The position numbers and the translations under genes were made by a program. DNA of 64,000 bases, from assembly GCF_000001735.4 (NCBI RefSeq), contig NC_003071.7, positions 10,657,151 through 10,721,150 on the forward strand. Reading direction: 5' to 3'. This DNA comes from Arabidopsis thaliana. Lineage: Eukaryota; Streptophyta; Magnoliopsida; Brassicales; Brassicaceae. Positions within the stretch are counted from its first letter, which is position 1. Each line of letters opens with the position of its first letter. Positions 22,617-32,750 of the stretch are shown here, one piece after another. Below the pieces are notes generated by a model. The model did not search any database. It was not told the origin of the DNA and saw only the letters and a list, made by a program, of their open reading frames with translations.

Positions 22617-24504
22617 CTAAAACTGAGTGAGTTGTTGGATTTTGCGAGCTTGGAGAAATTTGCAGCGTCCTTTTCCACTCGACTCGATTTCTTCGCTTCT
22701 TTTCTCGCATGTTTTGAACCCAAAACTGCTTAGTTTCGCTTGTCGTTTGCTGCTACTTCCATTACCACTCTCTTCATTTTCATCTGCTTCCCTACTCAAG
22801 TGCACAAAACATTACATTCAGATTCTTACAACAGATTGAGATAAATGAAGGGTTCAAATAGATCTCGTAAGGCTTTGATTATAGCTAATAGAGCATAGAA
22901 GCAACCAAAAAAAAACAAAAAAAAACTAACCATGCAACTTCAACCTCGCCCTTCAAATGTGTAGTGCAAGTTCCCCAACTGAAGCGGACCAGTGATGGGA
23001 ATCCAAACACAGAATGTTTGTGTTGCACTAACCACGCCTTTGTCTCAGGATCTAAATAGCATTACAAACATATTAGTGCATAACAGTCGCTAAAACATAA
23101 ACGGTTTAGAGGAAAATGTAGTACCTCCAGGATATCCAGAACCAAAGTTTCTATTTATATCTTCTCCGGTTTCCTCTACCAACCATTCTTTCAACGCTCT
23201 GTCTCTTGTCACCTTAGCCACAATACTTGCCCCACTAACAATCGGAAATAGACTGTCAGCTTTCTTTGAAACGACGAACTTGATCGAAGGAAACCTCTCA
23301 GACAATTTTATTCTGTACTTGTCGGGATCTCCCACGGTATCCAGATAAGCCTGCATATGCAATTTTGAGTTATAAACCTTCTCTCTCAAAAGATGATGCA
23401 CTCGTTTCAATCGAAAGCTAATCACCTCTGTCAGAAGAACTCCCATGTCTAGTACCCTTTTGATAAGCCCCATTGCAGAGTTATGTGAAATCTCATTTAA
23501 ATTAGTCTTGTTTCTGTCAAAAAACAAACCAAAGCTATCTGATATAAGACCCATTTAAGCCTTTCCATCAGTTAGCTTCAAAAACATTATACAAATACTA
23601 ACTTTGCGAGCATCTTGGCTGAGAGTTCCCTAGGATCAATGACATCAACAGCCCATCCAAGTGACTTGTCAAGCTTTAAGCTTTCATATAACTCTTCTCT
23701 TTTCTCCTCTTTTAGAGTCTTCGAATCTACAAGCAGAGCAGCAAAAGGCTTCAGGGGAACAAAAAAAGACAAAAGACAGTGAATGCAATCAAAAGTTCCA
23801 TGCTTTACTTATGCTCTCCTAAATTGGAACGTCAGAGTAGCATGCTTACACTCACAATATACAAAGCATTGTGTAGCAAAAAACTTCAGGGGTACAAAAA
23901 ATGGCAAGAGACGAATGTGATCAAAAGGTCCATGCTTTACTTGTGCCCTCTCAAATTGAAATGTCACAATGCCATGCTTATACTCACAATATACAAGCAC
24001 TATGCGGCAAAAGACTTAACGGGAACAAAAAGAGTCAAGAGAATATAAATATGATCAAAAGTCTCATGCTTTACTTACGCCCTCTCAAATTTGAAAACGT
24101 CGCAGAACAATATGATTACAGTAAGTCACTAACAAGTGAAGGTTAAACTGTGTACACACATAAGTGTTCCACTGGTAGAAGAAGAATCTATTCAATACAT
24201 TCTCAAACCCCAAAACAAACATATCAATGCTTCAACATAAAGGAATGAAAAGTGAGAATTTTTACCTGCAAAATGGAGAGAAGCAAGAGACGACTGATAG
24301 GAAATGGGACAATACATACATCCATAAACCATAGGACCTGTAATATCAACAGAATTGAATCAGATTCTGCTTCTCACTCACCAAAATTGATCAGATACAA
24401 GTATAAGAAGAAGAAGAACCTAGAACAGGACCCCTTCCGGCTTCATCGATACCCATTAGACAAGGTTGAGATGCCCATTCTGGTGTCAAACATTCAGATT
24501 CCAT
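22617..24504 (-). CDS. RNH2A: Ribonuclease H2 subunit A
   Basis: Catalytic subunit of RNase H2, which cuts RNA in RNA:DNA hybrids and starts removal of ribonucleotides misinserted into DNA. The protein is 296 aa. Minus-strand exons are 24420-24504, 24266-24337, 23603-23726, 23426-23513, 23125-23350, 22931-23051 and 22617-22791. The N-terminus holds [18 protein letters not shown] with the first two acidic residues; [12 protein letters not shown] and later [20 protein letters not shown] give the rest of the DEDD-type site and substrate-binding block. FGSGYPGDPET and FSWGTC complete the family. The C-terminal ~60 residues are Ser/Lys-rich. A 5' proximal telo-box-like TAGGGTTTTA follows the start region. 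The third intron position carries a tandem repeat. At2g25100 by memory. Confidence 0.94.
23741..24114. repeat. Tandem repeat in the second RNase H2A intron
   Basis: Three copies, two complete (23741-23875, 135 bp; 23876-24006, 131 bp) and one partial (24007-24114). Each begins GCAAAAGGCTTCAGGGGAAC or a close variant and includes CCATGCTTTACTT and CTCACAATATACAA blocks. The first copy begins 14 bp upstream of the exon 3 acceptor in transcript terms, so the branch region was part of the duplicated unit. Confidence 0.85.
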
Positions 24505-24829
24505 TCCTTCAACAAAACATTCATATACATTAGGGTTTTAGCCTCAATTCTCACCTAATTTGGTCACATTGAGTTCTGGGTAGGTTTCAAAACTTAAAGC
24601 ATTGGACTTTTCTATTGAATATGAAAAGCTACTCCAGATAAACTCGAACTTTACATGAAACAACTGAGGAAATAGTGAATAATTTGAGCAGGTTTGGGTT
24701 ACAAGAGTTAATTTTCTGGTTATTGTGCGACATGATAGGAGAATGAAACTCACCAGAAATCAAGAGAGGTAAGCAAATCGGAGAAAATATTACCGGCGAA
24801 CAATATCGATGGGAGCTTCGCGGTACTCT

Positions 24830-27020
24830 TCTCTAATTTACACTGCTTGCCGTTTTGTCGTAGCAATGTTGGTAAAATGTGTCATAGTAGGTGTTGCCCA
24901 AAAGCCAAAATAATATTTAAATAAAAACAATGTCAATGAGTTTTACATCTCTATAAATAGATAAATGATATTAAGTGACATGTTTCTTGTGTTGTAATAT
25001 TCATATTTTCAGTTCCTATTCTGCTATTCATTCGAAAGTTTTAATCATCTTCAAAGTAATTCTATCTAGAGCTGCTTATTTGTTATTGGTTTGTGGATAT
25101 AAATTTGATAGTAGTCTAAATTGTGAATTATATATATGAAAGTTGGTCAACTCTCTCCATAAAATGACATGTGTCATTCGATTTTTTTTAAACTAAAAAT
25201 TAATAAAATTAAATAAGCAAATTAAATGTATCATCAATCTTACTCTTAATTGATTTCTTTAAAATAAAAATAAAAAACAAAAAAATATGTTAATAAATTA
25301 AGCACTACTTTCATTATATTCTTTTTATTACTATTTTTTATAACAATAATCACTACTCTATAATGACTAAATTTTTTTAATACACTATAATAAACTTTTA
25401 AAACATAAGACCTACCAAATAATTTAATACGCGATCATTTCTCTTATTCACTGATAAGATTGAGTGTGTATAATTGAAATAGAATACATAAGACTGAAAT
25501 TTTGTTTAAAACAATAATTATTAAATTAAATATGAAGAAAAATATATTGATTACCATACAAAATTCAAATACTATCTATAAAAATATATTTTTATAGATA
25601 GTATTTGAATTATATAAAGTATGGTTTTCAAAGTTACTAATTCATAAGATCGTGTCATGTGTCAAGTCAAACGATCAGATGTTTACATGTGTCATTAAAA
25701 ATTTAACTTTTTTATTCTCTTAAAAAAATAGAAAATCTAAAAAAGTAAACAAATTTACATATACTAATTTATATGTCTCTATATATAATTATATATATAT
25801 TTAACTTTTATTCAACAAAAGGAAAATTAACAAATTTGTTTTTACATGTATTATTGATCATTTAAATGTAGCACATATTATTTTTTTTTTTAAATAATTT
25901 AGTATGGATAATAATACTAATTAAAAAGACCATTGAAGTTTAAAATAGTAATATAATTTATTTAACATTAGTTTAGTTGGATAAAATTATATTTGTCAAT
26001 GTAATATAATGTTTTCATTCGTTAAATCAAAACACAAAATATTAATTATAAGAATAAATTTTTGAATACCTATGTTTTAACCTAAGAATTTTAACGCATC
26101 GTACGATGGAGCGTCTTGCATCCTTTGATGTGTTACTATACCTATGTTTTATTCTAAAATTTTTAACTCATGTAATCATAAGTGAAAATAGAATATTTTG
26201 AGAAAAACTGCTTATAGGATTTAACTTTTCAATTACTTTTAATGAGAATATTTTTATTTATTAATTTTAACTCATTTAAAATTAATTTCCATGATGTAAA
26301 ATTAACTTACGAGATTATGGCATATAAAAAATAAATATTTTCAACAATGTTTGGTTTCTAAATATTTTTGTGGATTTCTGTTTTTTAGTTAATTATGTTT
26401 TGTTAATTGTTAATTATTTTTAATACCCAACAAAGATCATTTCTCTTATATGGATATATGCAATGACAGAAGATTTAAAAGTATTTACTTAAATGATACT
26501 TTCATTTTTGTTTTATTTTTAGTTTTTCATATGAATACTCTTGAAATCTTGTTGAGTTTATATCAATTCTATATATTTAATCATGAGCCTATAACAATGT
26601 TGTTGGAGTATTATATCAGAAGAATACATAAAACCGGAAATAGTTTATTTATAATCAAGTTAGACAATTTTCAATTCATTCAAGACACGATCATTTTTCT
26701 AATATTATGAATTCAAACCAAAGTGATTCACACTTTTCTTTCACAATTTATGCCGGATCTAGTACCCATAAAACATAAAGTTAAATCAAACTAAAGTGTG
26801 AATTCAAAAGAACAACAAAAAAAAACCATTAAAATTAGTTTAGCTTTGATTGTGCCTCAATGCAACCTGATACACCACTGATAAGACGACATGTCATCAA
26901 AATGACACGTGTTAAAATATCATTCGCTATCTAAACGTACACCTGCGTGTCAACATAAACTGAGGAAGTTAATGAACTTTTTTTACACTGCACGAAGAAG
27001 ACCCTCTCAAAAGCACGAGG
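24830..27020. other. Very AT-rich divergent region, RNase H2A / SDF2
   Basis: No credible gene. It holds a 50-bp perfect palindrome (25562-25611) and a diverged direct repeat (26070-26097 and 26140-26168, both starting ACCTATGTTTTA and ending TTTTTAAC-like). It probably consists of decayed DNA transposon sequence. The open frame at 26450-26710 is AT-driven and unlike any family I know. Confidence 0.4.
25545..25640. repeat. Fold-back sequence with a 50-bp perfect palindrome
   Basis: Positions 25562-25586 are exactly complementary to 25587-25611 with no spacer. Beyond the core, ACCATAC (near 25553) pairs with GTATGGT (near 25620), so the inverted repeat extends imperfectly. RNA or DNA of this region would fold into a hairpin. 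Confidence 0.85.
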
Positions 27021-27277
27021 AAGGATCAAATCGGAAACTTAACAGAATTTAGCTACCAATTACTGTCTCCGGCGAGATCTCAATTTGATCCTTCACGGTG
27101 GCGTCGACGTCCGGGCAACAACAAGCTCTCTCGAGAAGAAAGCCATTATCATCATCATCATCATCTTCATCATCTCCTCCTCCGTCTTCCTCACCTGTTC
27201 GAGCTCCTGCGGCGAAGAAACCGAGTCCGGAATACCCATTTTGGCAGCAGAACTGGTTTATCGGTCTGCTATTCGTG

Positions 27278-28688
27278 ATGGCTTTAGGATTCTTCTGTCT
27301 CGCTATCTTCCTTTACCTAAGTCTCGATCCTGATTCCGGTTACACGTCTGCCTCCGCCGCTGCTTCTGGTAAAGAAGGTGTCGAGGTTCGTTTTCGATTT
27401 CATTGCTTATGATTTTCGGTGAATGTCGATTTGTTTCAATTTCCCATAGATTTGGGGGATTTGTATTGAAATTCGAATTAGGTTTGATCATCTTCTCGTT
27501 GCTGTGATATTGACAGATTACTTATGGAAGTGCGATCAAGTTGATGCACGAGAAAACTAAATTTCGATTACATTCTCACGATGTGCCGTATGGATCCGGC
27601 AGTGGTCAGCAATCAGTCACTGGTTTTCCAGGCGTCGTTGATTCCAACAGCTATTGGGTAACTTTCTTCATCTAGAAAGATTATCTCACACTTTTAATCA
27701 CATGTGTTTTAGCTCTGATTTAGATGAGGAAGTTTCTAGCTATGGTGTGGTTTCTTGGTTTTATTAAGTGTTTTAGTGAGGGATGGTGGAGTGATTGAGG
27801 AATTGTTTTGTTTTGATAGATTGTTAAACCTGTGCCTGGGACAACAGAAAAGCAAGGTGATGCTGTCAAGAGTGGAGCAACCATTAGGTTGCAGCATATG
27901 AAGACCAGAAAATGGCTTCACAGTCACTTGCATGCATCTCCTATATCAGGGAACTTAGAGGTTAGTATTGTCTTCCATTAATAAGTAAATGCAACATTTG
28001 TATTCCCTGAGAGATGTAAAAGATCGATCTGGAGTTATAAACAATTTGGCTCGAGAGACAGCTAGATCTAGGAAATGTATGTATAGAGCTAGTAATAAGA
28101 GGATATTTACTAGCGAGTATATGTGACCTGTGAAGTACTATACTGGTTTTGATTCTTAGTGGCATTTTCTTTCTTTCTAACCCATTTTCTTGGTGCAGGT
28201 TAGCTGCTTTGGAGATGATACAAATTCCGATACTGGGGATCACTGGAAGTAATAATCCTAAAATCAATTTGTTTTCTCATCTGATGTTTAGTCTATCCAC
28301 ATCAACCAAAAACTCACGCACCTTACCATCTGCTCATAGGCTTATAATTGAAGGAAGTGGGAAGACATGGAAACAGGACCAAAGAGTCCGTCTTCAACAC
28401 ATAGACACTAGTGGCTACCTCCATAGCCATGACAAGAAGTACCAACGTATAGCTGGTGGTCAGCAAGAGGTAACTAAATATCATAGTTTCTCTCATCTAA
28501 GCCTGATCTTCAAAGATTATAGCAATGTCTTGAAACTCATGCTGTAGATAGATATTCAGCAAGTTTTTTAATGTATCGGATGCGCTTTTTCTGTTACACA
28601 GGTGTGTGGAATTCGGGAGAAGAAGGCGGATAACATTTGGTTGGCAGCAGAAGGAGTCTACCTTCCCCTTAATGAGAGCAGCAAGTAA
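27278..28688 (+). CDS. SDF2: Stromal cell-derived factor 2-like ER protein (MIR domains)
   Basis: ER luminal quality-control protein of 218 aa; exons 27278-27385, 27517-27657, 27820-27960, 28199-28248, 28340-28469 and 28602-28688. The start MALGFFCLAIFLYLSL gives a signal peptide. It is followed by three MIR repeats (beta-trefoil), for example ITYGSAIKLMHEKTKFRLHS, GATIRLQHMKTRKWLHSHLH and DQRVRLQHIDTSGYLHSH. The protein is built as a single MIR-domain fold, as in SDF2 and the MIR part of protein O-mannosyltransferases. In Arabidopsis SDF2 works with ERdj3B and BiP and is needed for folding of the immune receptor EFR. The reading frame is open upstream of this ATG for about 60 codons with no ATG (see findings). 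At2g25110 by memory. Confidence 0.94.
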
Positions 28689-29639
28689 GGTTAAGAGTGA
28701 AAAAACTTCTCTGGAGGACTTTGAATCTTATCTCTTACTCTCTAAACTCACAATCAAGAAAATAGAGATATATATTTCTTAATTTTCGATTGGTAATACT
28801 TTTAGTGGCACGAATATATCTTGTTTTGGTAGATATTCTGCATTTATCTCTTTTTTAGGTCACCCTTAAGAGACACTATCTTATTATCCTGATAGTAAAT
28901 CCAACAATCCTCTAAAAATATCGTCTTGTCTTTCTAAGAACCATCGTTATGATACCTGAGACACAAGTACTATGTAGTTGGTGAAATATGATCTATATCC
29001 CCCAGAAGATCGATCAATCGCAATCGATTTTTTTCTACCTTTAACTCTTTAAGATATCGCAGAGTTCTCGACAATAATCTAACTTTCTTGATACGCCAAG
29101 AACATTTTAGTGCTGATGGAACTTGTCAAAGAACCCATGTTTGAAACGTTAGACAACACTAGAGTATAACATGAATTTAACATCTCATCCTCACATCCAC
29201 CCACACCTAGAAACAGCAGTTACCATACATTATACTACGACTTTAATTATCTTGAATTCATTGCAAAACATGGTGATAACACTTGTCATATAAAGTGTTC
29301 GATTTTGAGTGATATCTTTATCTTCAAGAGTGAGATTGTAACACAGAAATAGCAACAATCATGGGAGTGAGATGTCTTTAAAACGGAACTTGAAAAGATT
29401 TTGTTTCTTTTACGGGCTAGGTTGGATTTGCATAAGGAGATGGAGAGGCGATCATTATGTGGGAGTGCGGAGTCTAAGATGAGGCTTATCTCCCTATTAT
29501 TTTCTTGGAGATGGTTTTAATCTGGCAGTCTATCATCAAGATGATGACGATCGAACCCTTCATATTGGCTTGCAAGCATTTAAATTTGAATCAGATGAGA
29601 ATCAATGAATGTTGCCCTTGACGCGATCAATGTCGGCCC

Positions 29640-29790
29640 AATATTGTGGGCTGCCTAAAGGCAATTTTTTGGCCCACTAGTATAATTAGCACAATAAGAT
29701 TGGGAATTCAAACCGAAAACTTCTTGGCGGACTTTAACGAGGTAAACTGCTGCACTACAAAGAGTTTCGGTACTTTTGATGCTCCTCGAA
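29640..29790 (-). mobile_element. Possible tRNA-derived SINE fragment
   Basis: Minus-strand sequence has an A-box-like TAGTGCAGCAG near 29750 and, 33 nt on, a B-box-like GGTTTGAATTCCC near 29710. Box spacing is right for a tRNA-derived promoter but both boxes deviate and no flanking duplication was found. Confidence 0.35.
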
Positions 29791-30716
29791 TCATAATAAA
29801 AGTTTTGATGCCTAAAGACGGAGATCATGTACATAACAGATTTTTTATGGGTATCTAGAAGCCCAAAAACATTAAATTAATGGATAAAACAACTGATTTG
29901 GGCCTGAGCCGTATCATTCAAGTAATACTTCTGATACCAGTCTCTGATGACATGGCAGCTTGTGATTAGTTGGGAAAACGTGTTTTTGTGGGAAAGGAGA
30001 GAAAAAAAAAATCATTTGCTCTTCTCTTCTCTCCTCTTCACTGCCTCTTGACCCGATTCTTCTTCAATGGAAGCGAGAATCATCCTCCAAATTAAGACTT
30101 CTTGGAACCCTAATCGCAAATTCTCTCCTACTCCTTTAGATCTATGCCGGAGGCGCTTATCTTATGTTTTTCTATATTTATTTTCGATTTTGCAACTAAT
30201 TTTTTTTTAATGATACCAACACCGATCTCACCATTGAAAACAGATTTATATCAGTATCATAAAAAATCTCAAACAATAAACAAACTTTAAAATTAATAGT
30301 AAAAAATTGTTAGTGATACTCTATGAGTACCAACTATGTGCATGCTCCAAAGCCCTTGCTTTTTGGGTTTCAACCCAGATCTGGGTCTAGATGCAAATAT
30401 ACTCTCGCTTTCTAGATTTGAGTTTTATCGAATATACCTTCTGCTTTAAATATCTTTTATTTGGAGAAGTTCTTCGATTATATGGATAATCTGTTCTCGC
30501 GTAAGCGAACGAAAGTTCAATTCAAGATATTCTTTAGATACTTTGGTATATGTGGAAAACTAAAACTTTTTTTCTTTTTTTTAAGTCATCGATCGAACAA
30601 CTTTGGAGATACATGATTTAGCAGTCAATAAAAAGTGAGATCTAATTCATAGCTAAGGCTTGAGTGGATTGTCAGAGTAGAGATAGTTCAAGTGATTTAC
30701 AAACCATAATTTTCAC

Positions 30717-30870
30717 ATTTTATACTGATGGTCCTTAAAAACAAAAGGATTAAACGTCTAGTGTTGCTTGGATTCTTCAACTTCAAGATGGAACAACCAA
30801 TATTTTAGGTCTTCAAACCGTCATAGGGGCGTTTCCTCCCTTCGTATGGAGTTGCATATATTTTTATTGG
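30717..30870 (+). pseudogene. Decayed non-LTR retrotransposon RNase H-like fragment
   Basis: Translated across stops the stretch gives TDG near the start, then SVAWILQLQDGTTNILGLQ, which resembles the first strands of the RNase H-like (RVT_3) domain at the end of plant LINE ORF2 (DGSW...GIGWV pattern). It lacks a poly(A) tail and has several stops. Identification is by pattern only. Confidence 0.35.
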
Positions 30871-30884
30871 TTGGGTCAAGCACA

Positions 30885-30923
30885 AATAAGGATCATTTTA
30901 TTTTTTTTCGAATAAGGATCATT
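30885..30923 (-). mobile_element. Micro-insertion with 13-bp duplication
   Basis: AATAAGGATCATT occurs at 30885-30897 and 30911-30923 with 13 nt between (TTA, eight T, CG). On the minus strand this is CG followed by an A-rich tail. Confidence 0.5.
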
Positions 30924-31674
30924 ATTACTTCTCTCGTTTGTTACAATTTCAATAAATTACTGCAAAGAGTAAAACAACCATCTCCAAGGGCCTTCTCTTC
31001 CGAGTTGCAAGAATTCGAGTTACTATAAGAGAAGACTCATTCACCGGTCCGAAGAAAAGAACGTTTAGGTAGATTTGTTAGCAAAACAAGCTTAACTCAT
31101 TAATAATTTAATACTATTGTTTCATTTATCAGCACTTATGTTTCTTTGTTGGTTTGATAATATACATAATTGATATAATATGGATTTCTTTGTTCGTGAA
31201 AAAAGATTTAAAATTTGTGGATTTCTTCCCTTATATAAGTGACATTGCGTATTTTTTTCTAAGAATTACTTTAATTTTTAAATATTACTGCCAACTGTTC
31301 TATACTTCTATTGACTGAATATTAATACATACATGCATTGTCTATAAGTTGAGATAACATAGAAAGGAATTAGCTAACAAATTCTTGACCACCCAACTTT
31401 ACGTTACTTTTGAAACAGGTCCACATCAACAAACTCTCCAAATACATTGTAATAACTTTAAATGTTCCCTATAAATTACTTTTGCTTTTATTGCTATTAA
31501 GGAGTTAGTTAACATTTCATTTAGATATTATTTAATTATTTCAAAATCTTTCTTCATTTTCTCCTTTCTTACCTCTTATATATTCCTTCTTAAGTATATC
31601 TAAAAGTGAAAAGTTTATACATTACTATATATTTAGCAGTAATGTTGTCGTATTCATGTTTTGAGAAAATCTAG

Positions 31675-31685
31675 TCTATATAAAT
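31675..31685 (+). promoter_or_regulatory. TATA box of the BAH-domain gene
   Basis: CTATATAAATA implies transcription from about 31710. A 5'UTR exon would run to the donor ATCAAG/GTACAC at 31842/31843, and a 5'UTR intron to the acceptor TTGTAG at about 32701, 50 bp before the ATG. Confidence 0.55.
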
Positions 31686-32750
31686 AATGCAGAGAGAGGA
31701 CTATTAAAACCAGTTTAAAAGAAAGAAGCTCACAAACATCTCCGAGAAATTTAGCTCTCTTGTTGTAGTTTGGTTTTGTAATACGAAGACGAAACAAACC
31801 CAAACATTTGTCTGGTGGGATAAGGATCAGGATCAGGATCAAGGTACACTTTTGTTATAACTTTCTAGTTTGCAAACTTTTTTTTACTTGAAAGATTCAT
31901 TTTTTCTCTTGGGCACGTATAATTGATTATTTTATGGCGTTTTCTGGTTGATTAACTTTTGTGTTGTATGAATTATTTATACATTTATCTAATGTGATGT
32001 GAAAGGAGTTTTTTTGTGTTTCAAGTGCAGTGACATGAAAAACACCTATCACATTAAAATTAATAAATTTTGATATGCATATGACAAATATTTAGATATA
32101 TTTTTGTTACCATAAATTTTGTACCTATATTTGTTATTTTTAAAAAGACCATTTGAACTTCCAAATGTTGTTAAAATAGGTAATACTTAAGCGGGGTTAT
32201 TTGCCTCGTCCTGTTAACCTGCTAAAGTATACAACTAGAAAAGTCTTGACGAGTTATGTTTGAGTTACTTGATTCATTTCTTATACGCTTGAAATCTAAT
32301 TATTATTAGCTTATATATATATATAAGTATTTCTTTTGTTGTAAAAAAAATGATAAGAATTTTTTTGTCAAAGCTATATAGTTCTTTTCGAGTTGTTTCG
32401 GCCACTCGAGTTTTGGTTGGTAATTTGATTAATGTTTCAAAATACTATGTGTATATATATATATTCAGGGTATTTTTGATTATTAAAAAAAAAATTCTCT
32501 ACTTTTATGCATACTATTCAGTGTTAGGCCAATTTTATATATTTATATTAAATTGGTTAAAATTATAAAGATTGTGTTATGTTGATATGTCAAGTTATGT
32601 TTTCACTCGTACATTATCTATCATAACATTAAATATTCAGGCATAATATACTATACTATCATATTCATATCAACTTTTTTTTTTTTCAATCTTTGATTGT
32701 AGGGTGAAAGACGAATTTGTGGGTTATAAAACAAAAGCTCAAATTTCACT

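Larger units (their letters stand above)
28700..31670. other. Intergenic region SDF2 / BAH gene, rich in relics
   Basis: About 3 kb. It contains the SDF2 3'UTR, a possible SINE (29640-29790), a pyrimidine-rich leader followed by a 47-codon ORF with ATG at 30067, and a decayed LINE RNase H-like stretch (30717-30870) bearing a micro-insertion at 30885-30923. No intact gene. Confidence 0.45.
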
